Origin: a virus | DNA length: 40,940 nt | Reading direction: 5' to 3' (one strand) | IMG/VR virus record: IMGVR_UViG_3300040770_000209 | Span: 1 to 40,940 of that record | In this document: positions 36,421 through 40,940 of the stretch, piece after piece | Position numbering within the stretch: the stretch's first letter is position 1 | How the letters are laid out: each line of letters opens with the position of its first letter | Program-made: the position numbers and the translations under genes | The notes under the pieces: generated by a model | What the model was told of the DNA's origin: nothing | Databases searched by the model: none | Seen by the model: the letters and a program-made list of their open reading frames with translations, nothing else

Positions 36421-37614
36421 ATGAAACAGATAACACATGAATACCTAGTAGAAAATGGTTTAATCCTTTTTGAGACAATTATTGGTTCACAAGCTTATGG
36501 TACTCAAACACCAGAAAGTGATATAGATAAAAAATTCGTTTATATTTTACCTATTGACCATATTTTAGGTATGGGGTATACTAAACAAATTAACGTAAAT
36601 AAAGATTATACTGGATGGGAATTAAATAGGTTCTTAGAACTTATGGAAACTAATAACCCAACAGTTTTAGAATTATTAAATAGCCCTGAAGATTGTATAA
36701 TTAGCAAACACCCATTATTTGATTTAGTATTAGGACATAAACAAGATTTTATAACAAAAATTTGTAAAGATTCATTTGGTGGTTATGCTAGACAGCAAAT
36801 TAAAAAGGCTAATGGTTTAGATAAAAAACAAAATTGGGAAAAAGATAAAGTTACTCGTAAAGATTTACTTGATTTTTGTTACATACTTGATGATGAAAAG
36901 TCTATACCTTGGAAACAATGGAATTTAGTTAAAAAATTTAATGAAAAGTTTATAGGTGCTGTGAACATACCTAATGCTAGGGATACATATGCTTTATTTT
37001 ATGATAGAACAGCTGAAATGATACATTCTGAAACATTTACCTCTGAAACTAGAGAAAGATATAAAAAAATTCTTAAAGAAGCTGGTAAACCAATGGGTTT
37101 TGGGTATAAGGGCTTGGTAAATACTGGACATGAAGATGAAGATGGTAAAATTAACTACGGTATTTCAAATCAATTAAGGTTATCTAGTATACCTAAAAAC
37201 GAAAAACCATTCGCTATAGTTATATATAATAAAGATGGTTATTCACAACATTGTAAAGATTATAAAGAATATCAAGAGTGGATAGAAAAAAGGAATGACA
37301 GTAGATACGTAGAGGTGCAAGGTCATGGTCAACGAATTGATGGTAAAAATATGATGCATTGTATGCGACTTATTCAAATGTCAAAAGAGATTGGTCGTGG
37401 TGAGGGTATTATAGTACGTAGACCAGATGCTGCTGAGTTACTTAAAATTAGACGTGGAGAGGTTAATTTAGATTCATTGATAGCAATCGCAGAACAAGAA
37501 TTAATTGAAATGGATAAGATATTTGATGAATCTGATTTACCACGTAGAGTTGAGCCAAATTTAGTAAATGATTTATTAGTTAAAATTCGTAGAGAGTTTT
37601 ATCGTTTATCTTAA
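36421..37614 (+). CDS. Nucleotidyltransferase-domain protein, long form
   Basis: A 397-residue protein. Residues 22-36 read GSQAYGTQTPESDID, the GS-x-AYG and S-D-x-D metal site of the pol-beta nucleotidyltransferase superfamily. It is followed by a large helical region with FGGYARQQIKKANGL (about 120), and later HCMRLIQMSKEI and IRRGE. This type (often called predicted nucleotidyltransferase) is frequent in T4-like phages, function unknown. Compared with 19397 the catalytic motif is the same class but the rest is unrelated in length and sequence. Confidence 0.7.
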   Translation: MKQITHEYLVENGLILFETIIGSQAYGTQTPESDIDKKFVYILPIDHILGMGYTKQINVNKDYTGWELNRFLELMETNNPTVLELLNSPEDCIISKHPLFDLVLGHKQDFITKICKDSFGGYARQQIKKANGLDKKQNWEKDKVTRKDLLDFCYILDDEKSIPWKQWNLVKKFNEKFIGAVNIPNARDTYALFYDRTAEMIHSETFTSETRERYKKILKEAGKPMGFGYKGLVNTGHEDEDGKINYGISNQLRLSSIPKNEKPFAIVIYNKDGYSQHCKDYKEYQEWIEKRNDSRYVEVQGHGQRIDGKNMMHCMRLIQMSKEIGRGEGIIVRRPDAAELLKIRRGEVNLDSLIAIAEQELIEMDKIFDESDLPRRVEPNLVNDLLVKIRREFYRLS

Positions 37615-37621
37615 AAATAAA

Positions 37622-37948
37622 TTACTCGAAGAGACTATTATGTTCAAATAGAAATTTGATATTATCATCAGCAATTTCACAATCAGTAATGAATGAAAAT
37701 ACTTGTTCATCGGTAAGCATACGCCATTCATTCTTAGCTTCAGATTTTGAACTAGAATGTTTTCGGTGTAACCATCGTTCTACTTTAAGGTAATTTTCAG
37801 TTATATATTGATTAAGTAAGCTAATTTTGTTAGGGTTACCTGTTTGAAGTTGTTTAATCCTAAGTTTAGGGTCATTTTTAGTAATACCAATTTTATGGCT
37901 CTCATGACCATCAATATCTGTCTGTAGTAAAAGGTAAACATATCCCAT
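37622..37948 (-). CDS. T5orf172/MUG113-type GIY-YIG-like nuclease
   Basis: A 108-residue minus-strand protein. GYVYLLLQTDI is the shifted GIY, SHKIGITKNDPKLRIKQLQTGNP is the second motif with the catalytic-type Arg, and KVERWLHRKH gives the late Glu/His part. These small nuclease-like domains are common as solitary phage genes and may be mobile. It ends tail-to-tail with the 36421 gene with seven bases between. Confidence 0.7.
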   Translation of the reverse strand: MGYVYLLLQTDIDGHESHKIGITKNDPKLRIKQLQTGNPNKISLLNQYITENYLKVERWLHRKHSSSKSEAKNEWRMLTDEQVFSFITDCEIADDNIKFLFEHNSLFE

Positions 37949-38030
37949 AATTAGAAATATAATTAATTTTAAAAATAAGTCAATAATTGTTTGATAATAT
38001 TAAATAAATAAAATTTTTATTAAAATAAAC

Positions 38031-38060
38031 TTGATATTTAAAAAACTTTTCGTATATTTG
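38031..38060 (+). promoter_or_regulatory. Bacteroidota-type promoter
   Basis: TTG 38031-38033 and TATATTTG 38053-38060, 19 bases apart, before a tiny gene and tRNA-Cys. Confidence 0.75.
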
Positions 38061-38109
38061 CTTATATTTATTAAACAACGTGGTATAACCACATAAAATA
38101 AAAAACAAA

Positions 38110-38184
38110 ATGAAAAATTTAACAATATTATTGGTCCTTGTATTATGTTCACTAGTCGTGAGCACGATGGGTTATAGTTGTTGA
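38110..38184 (+). CDS. Tiny hydrophobic peptide of 24 residues
   Basis: Begins MKNLTILLVLVLCSLVVSTMG and ends YSCC, stop TGA. The run after the Lys resembles a signal or membrane segment, with Cys in a lipobox-like setting (LVLC-S). It has its own promoter (38031) and a good terminator (38209). Expression as a membrane or secreted micropeptide is plausible. Confidence 0.45.
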   Translation: MKNLTILLVLVLCSLVVSTMGYSC

Positions 38185-38208
38185 TTAAATTTAATCATTC
38201 AAAATATG

Positions 38209-38245
38209 AAACCCATTTGAGATAGTAACTTAAATGGGTTTTTTT
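38209..38245 (+). terminator. Rho-independent terminator
   Basis: AAACCCATTT pairs with AAATGGGTTT, followed by a T-run. tRNA-Cys starts three bases later, so it relies on readthrough. Confidence 0.82.
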
Positions 38246-38247
38246 AT

Positions 38248-38328
38248 GGTGTGGTGGTAGAGTGGTCGAATGCGCCTGATTGCAAGTCAGGGAAATAAAC
38301 ATCGCTGGTTCGAATCCAGCCCACACCT
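38248..38328 (+). tRNA. tRNA-Cys (anticodon GCA)
   Basis: Acceptor GGTGTGG/CCACACC, anticodon arm CCTGA-TTGCAAG-TCAGG, T arm GCTGG-TTCGAAT-CCAGC. Variable region is longer than usual for Cys (about 12 bases). Confidence 0.82.
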
Positions 38329-38355
38329 CAAAACAATTAAATAAAATAAATAGTA

Positions 38356-38676
38356 ATGGTAGAAAACGAAGTTAAAAAAGACTTATACAAGTCTAAAGCA
38401 ATGGCTAAATTTAGTCATTATGTTAGTGGTAATTTATATTATAAAGTTGAGTTGGCTGATGGGATATATCAATTTCCAATTGCAACAGTAGAAGAAGGGG
38501 AAACATATATAGTTGCTGTAGCTTCAGATGGAATAGCTAATATTGACGATGTAGTAACAATAGAATTATCACATGATTTAGGTGATACAACTTTCGCTGC
38601 TGAAATTAAGGGTTCAGATTTAAATAGATGGATTTCAAAGGCAATCAAGAATGGAGAATTTATAAAAGTAGTTTAA
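38356..38676 (+). CDS. Hypothetical phage-type protein
   Basis: A 106-residue protein (starts MVENEVKKDLYKSKAMAKF). The end DTTFAAEIKGSDLNRWISKAIKNGEFIKV recalls a small conserved phage protein found near replication or nucleotide genes; no function known. Lies between tRNA-Cys and tRNA-Val on the same strand. Confidence 0.5.
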   Translation: MVENEVKKDLYKSKAMAKFSHYVSGNLYYKVELADGIYQFPIATVEEGETYIVAVASDGIANIDDVVTIELSHDLGDTTFAAEIKGSDLNRWISKAIKNGEFIKVV

Positions 38677-38689
38677 TACCTACTTATTT

Positions 38690-38764
38690 GGGGGTATAGC
38701 TCAGTTGGTTCAGAGTGTCTGTTTTACAAGCAGAAGGTCGTTGGTTCGAATCCAACTACCCTCA
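38690..38764 (+). tRNA. tRNA-Val (anticodon TAC)
   Basis: Acceptor GGGGGTA/TACCCTC, anticodon arm TCTGT-TTTACAA-GCAGA, T arm GTTGG-TTCGAAT-CCAAC, discriminator A. Confidence 0.88.
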
Positions 38765-38778
38765 CTAAAAAGATAAAG

Positions 38779-39015
38779 ATGACAAAATATGAAAAATATG
38801 TAGATAGTGATGGGAATTATTTCTACAAATTGAAATTAGAAAATGGGTCTGAATTCACGGTTGAAAAAGAGTTAGGTGATTATCTTCATCAACTTGAGCA
38901 AACAGTAAAGGGAGTTGAAAAACCATACAGTTGTAGTTGTGGATTAGGTGACAAGGTTATTGGTGAACACTATTGTCAGAAATGTTTAGGTGAAAACCCA
39001 TTTTATTGTGTTTAA
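38779..39015 (+). CDS. Small protein with zinc-ribbon-like Cys pairs
   Basis: A 78-residue protein. The C-terminal third has C-S-C-G, then H-Y-C-Q-K-C and a final Cys (YSCSCGLGDKVIGEHYCQKC), consistent with one zinc-binding site. The N-terminal part is a beta-hairpin-like segment (YFYKLKLENGSEFTVEKE). No family recognised. Confidence 0.5.
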   Translation: MTKYEKYVDSDGNYFYKLKLENGSEFTVEKELGDYLHQLEQTVKGVEKPYSCSCGLGDKVIGEHYCQKCLGENPFYCV

Positions 39016-39017
39016 TA

Positions 39018-39242
39018 ATGTTGGTAAATACCAACATATAACCCATTTTTATGCGTTTAACGTTGGTAAATACCAACACATAATGTATGTTATATCATAC
39101 GTTAAAGGGTTGTTTTAAGTGATAATGTATGATATAACATACATTAAAAATTGTCATCGCAAAAATTGCGAAGGACTTGGTAAGTGACTAGTTCACATCA
39201 AACGTAATACCTAAAGTTACGCTCCCTATATACGGTATAGGG
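39018..39242 (+). repeat. Array of hairpins and inverted repeats before tRNA-Leu
   Basis: About 230 bases without a gene, packed with palindromes: GTTGGTAAATACCAAC twice (39020-39035 and 39062-39077); an 18-bp inverted pair ATGTATGTTATATCATAC (39083-39100) and its complement (39127-39144); TCGCAA/TTGCGA (about 39157-39171); CGTAA/TTACG (39203-39221); CCCTATA/TATAGGG (39224-39242). Could be operator sites or a folded RNA. Confidence 0.6.
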
Positions 39243-39248
39243 TAATAT

Positions 39249-39330
39249 GCCCGTTTGGTGGAATTGGTAGACACGCACGGCTTAGACCCGTGTGCCGAAA
39301 GGTGTGTCGGTTCGAATCCGACAATGGGTA
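39249..39330 (+). tRNA. tRNA-Leu (anticodon TAG)
   Basis: Acceptor GCCCGTT/AATGGGT, anticodon arm CACGG-CTTAGAC-CCGTG, long variable arm, T arm TGTCGG-TTCGAAT-CCGACA, discriminator A. Reads CUN, mainly CUA. Confidence 0.88.
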
Positions 39331-39337
39331 CAAAAAT

Positions 39338-39372
39338 AAAAAGCTAAAGATTAGGTTCTTTAGCTTTTTTTA
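39338..39372 (+). terminator. Rho-independent terminator after tRNA-Leu
   Basis: AAAAAGCTAAAG pairs with CTTTAGCTTTTT, then T-run. Confidence 0.88.
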
Positions 39373-39374
39373 TA

Positions 39375-39382
39375 TATCTTTG
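39375..39382 (+). promoter_or_regulatory. Bacteroidota -7 box (TATCTTTG)
   Basis: TATCTTTG 18 bases before ATG 39401, with TTAGG at the -33 position inside the terminator loop. Confidence 0.65.
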
Positions 39383-39400
39383 TAATCTAAATAAAATAAA

Positions 39401-39859
39401 ATGGAAAACATTTATATAACAGAGTATCGTGTAGATAATATTGAAAATCAAGGTAGAGTATTATTTGAAACAGCTAAGTTGGCTAAAGAAAAAGGTTTTG
39501 ATTGGGAGTGTAAAAAAGCTTACATTGAAACATTGGAACATACTTTAGAGCTTAGTGATGGGGAACATTCTTTTCCCCATCACTTACCAAGAGTATTGGA
39601 TAATAAAGAATTAGATGAATATGATGTTTTTCACGCTAAAGCACCAACACAATCTAGGTTGCAAAAATGGTTACGAGAAGTTCATAATATACACCTTAAG
39701 CCAGATTTGCCTTGGATTGAACATGGTTGGGAATTAAAGGCTTATTCTTTAAAGGGTGGACGTGAATTATTTTCTATAAACAAATATAAAAAATATATTT
39801 CTTTTGAGCATGTATTAGAGGCTGGGTTAATTGAAGCATTAAAAAGAATAAAATGTTAA
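39401..39859 (+). CDS. Hypothetical protein
   Basis: A 152-residue protein (starts MENIYITEYRVDNIENQGR). Contains FPHHLPRV and PTQSRLQKWLREVHNIHLKPDLPW, a pattern I associate with a small phage protein that has no assigned role. Own promoter at 39375; first of three closely spaced genes. Confidence 0.5.
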   Translation: MENIYITEYRVDNIENQGRVLFETAKLAKEKGFDWECKKAYIETLEHTLELSDGEHSFPHHLPRVLDNKELDEYDVFHAKAPTQSRLQKWLREVHNIHLKPDLPWIEHGWELKAYSLKGGRELFSINKYKKYISFEHVLEAGLIEALKRIKC

Positions 39860-39891
39860 GTATTAGATTATAGAAAATATTAATTAAAATT

Positions 39892-40407
39892 ATGAAAACA
39901 TTAGTAATACATCCAAAAGATGATTCAACTTATTTTCTATCAACAATATATGAAGGTAAAGATTGGACAATAATAAACGATAGGCCAGGTAAAAGCTTAT
40001 TAAAAAAACTTATAAAAACACATGATAGAATTATAATGATGGGTCATGGTTGTGAAAAAGGCTTATTTGATTCTAATTTTGACACTGTAATAGATAGTAA
40101 TTATGTTTATTTATTAAGAGAGAAATATTGTGTTTCAATATGGTGTAATGCTGATATTTTCTTTTTAAAATATGGTCTTAAAGGTTTATATACTGGTATG
40201 ATAATATCAGATTATACTGAAGCCCAATATGAATCAGTAAACGCTACATACCATGAAATAGATGAATCAAATTTTCTGTTTGCTAAAGCAATTAAAAATG
40301 GTGTTGATAATGAAGATGTGCTTAAAGAAGTACAAAAACACTACGTTAGTGAAAATTTAAATAGGGTGATTAATTTCAATGAAACTAGAATTTATGAAAA
40401 ATTATAA
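39892..40407 (+). CDS. Caspase-fold-like hypothetical protein
   Basis: A 171-residue protein of a type common in large phages. IIMMGHGCEKGLF (about residue 48) places a His-Gly after a hydrophobic strand and VSIWCNADIFF (about 83) places a Cys after the next one, the His-then-Cys order of caspase-like peptidases. TGMIISDYTEAQ follows. Peptidase activity is possible but not established for these phage proteins. It overlaps the next gene by 14 bases. Confidence 0.5.
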   Translation: MKTLVIHPKDDSTYFLSTIYEGKDWTIINDRPGKSLLKKLIKTHDRIIMMGHGCEKGLFDSNFDTVIDSNYVYLLREKYCVSIWCNADIFFLKYGLKGLYTGMIISDYTEAQYESVNATYHEIDESNFLFAKAIKNGVDNEDVLKEVQKHYVSENLNRVINFNETRIYEKL

Positions 40408-40684
40408 ATTAGAAAGGTTAGAAAATGGTGAAACTTTTATCACCAAAGAAAAGGGTAATTCTATGAATCCATTGATAAAATCTGGACAAGAACATAGATT
40501 AGCACCAGCTACTTGGGAAAGTGTAAATGTGGGTGACATTGTTTATTGTAAAGTGAGTGGTAATTATTATACACATTTAGTTAAAGCTAAAAACCTAGAT
40601 AAAGGTTGTCAAATTGGTAATAATAGAGGTGGTATAAATGGATGGACCAAACAAGTATATGGTAAAGTAATTGAAGTTTTATAA
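40394..40684 (+). CDS. S24/S26-peptidase-like small protein
   Basis: A 96-residue protein from ATG 40394. GNSMNPLIKSGQEHRLAP corresponds to the G-x-S-M-x-P-x-I-x-x-G segment around the catalytic Ser of LexA/signal-peptidase-like folds, and VGDIVYCKVSGNYYTHLV to the following strand with a possible Lys. The end QIGNNRGGINGWT is typical of small phage members. Whether it is an active protease or only shares the fold cannot be told; it lacks a DNA-binding domain. Confidence 0.6.
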   Translation: MKNYKLERLENGETFITKEKGNSMNPLIKSGQEHRLAPATWESVNVGDIVYCKVSGNYYTHLVKAKNLDKGCQIGNNRGGINGWTKQVYGKVIEVL

Positions 40685-40713
40685 AAAATGTTAGTTTATA
40701 TCTATTTTTTATG

Positions 40714-40721
40714 TATCTTTG
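40714..40721 (+). promoter_or_regulatory. Bacteroidota -7 box (TATCTTTG)
   Basis: TATCTTTG 29 bases before ATG 40750. Confidence 0.65.
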
Positions 40722-40749
40722 CGTATTATTAATTTATAATTAAAATTAT

Positions 40750-40938
40750 ATGAAAATTTTTGAATATAGAATGATTGACTATGATATGTTTGATGAAGAT
40801 ATGTCAGTTGAAATCGAGGGTTTAACTTCTAGGGGTTGGAAAATAATTAGAATACTAGACCCATTACCATGGAAGAGTGATTATGATGGTATGTTCATTA
40901 GAATTTTCTATCAACGTAAAATAAAAAAAAATAACTAG
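40750..40938 (+). CDS. Small hypothetical protein
   Basis: A 62-residue protein (starts MKIFEYRMIDYDMFDED), containing GLTSRGWKIIRIL then FIRIFYQRK, which resembles the DUF4177-like small alpha/beta fold (short strand, helix with a Gly-Trp, strand). Ends in TAG at 40936-40938, two bases before the window end. Own promoter at 40714. Confidence 0.5.
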   Translation: MKIFEYRMIDYDMFDEDMSVEIEGLTSRGWKIIRILDPLPWKSDYDGMFIRIFYQRKIKKNN

Positions 40939-40940
40939 TT

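Noticed and set aside
1-40940. Global reassignment of UAG to a sense codon
   Set aside because: Several genes still end in UAG (4038, 13552, 19313, 35084, 40938) and large genes contain no internal in-frame UAG; only the hydrolase and release-factor cases stand out.
1-40940. CRISPR array
   Set aside because: No evenly spaced direct repeats with unique spacers are present; the repeats at 39018-39242 are palindromes of several kinds.

Overview
The window looks like part of a large lytic-type phage genome (jumbo or T4-like style) that infects a member of the Bacteroidota, probably a flavobacterium. Evidence for phage: tightly packed small genes almost all on one strand, a T4-type DNA ligase, two RNA ligases, a polynucleotide kinase, a tail-fibre-like protein, many tRNA genes, a tmRNA, a homing-type HNH endonuclease and many small phage-type hypothetical proteins. 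Evidence for host: about twenty copies of the Bacteroidota promoter (TTG about 20 bases before TAnnTTTG, usually TATCTTTG or TATATTTG), very low GC, and no Shine-Dalgarno sequences before starts.

Layout. 1-1400: end of clpP, a tmRNA, and an HNH endonuclease gene placed against the tmRNA 3' end with duplication of that end. 1400-2060: small genes. 2110-3600: a promoter, a structured RNA region, Met tRNAs and a shortened RF1-like release factor whose reading frame must shift +1 at a UAG codon. 3640-4960: small genes including a P-loop kinase. 4970-6030: an amber-suppressor tRNA (anticodon CTA), a tRNA-like element, and a peptidyl-tRNA hydrolase 2 gene that carries an in-frame UAG at codon 3. 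6170-13560: hypothetical proteins, a CAP-domain protein, a CCA-adding enzyme, a C39-like peptidase and a GNAT-fusion protein. 13600-17100: the main tRNA cluster, including two tRNAs built without a normal D arm, interspersed with small genes and a DnaQ-type exonuclease. 17165-24250: kinase-like protein, receiver domain (minus strand), kinase/cyclic-phosphodiesterase RNA repair protein, nucleotidyltransferase, tail-fibre-like protein (minus strand), Nudix, NADAR and RNA ligase 1. 24300-33980: RelA/SpoT-type HD hydrolase, DNA ligase, outer-membrane barrel, second RNA ligase, a WGR-PARP ADP-ribosyltransferase, and a second PTH2-like protein. 34000-40940: 2H phosphoesterase-like protein, CDF metal transporter, second nucleotidyltransferase, T5orf172-type nuclease (minus strand), three more tRNAs, a hairpin array, and S24-like and caspase-fold-like proteins.

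Theme. The strongest theme is translation control. The phage encodes its own tRNAs (none with encoded CCA, matched by its own CCA-adding enzyme), tRNA repair enzymes, tmRNA plus ClpP, a release factor, a peptidyl-tRNA hydrolase and a suppressor tRNA. UAG sits at the decision point of two of these genes: the release factor (UAG at the frameshift site) and the hydrolase (UAG at codon 3, directly downstream of the suppressor tRNA). I read this as a candidate UAG-centred regulatory circuit. UAG is not globally reassigned, since a few genes still end in it while most end in UAA. A second theme is NAD/ADP-ribose chemistry (PARP, NADAR, Nudix) and removal of (p)ppGpp.
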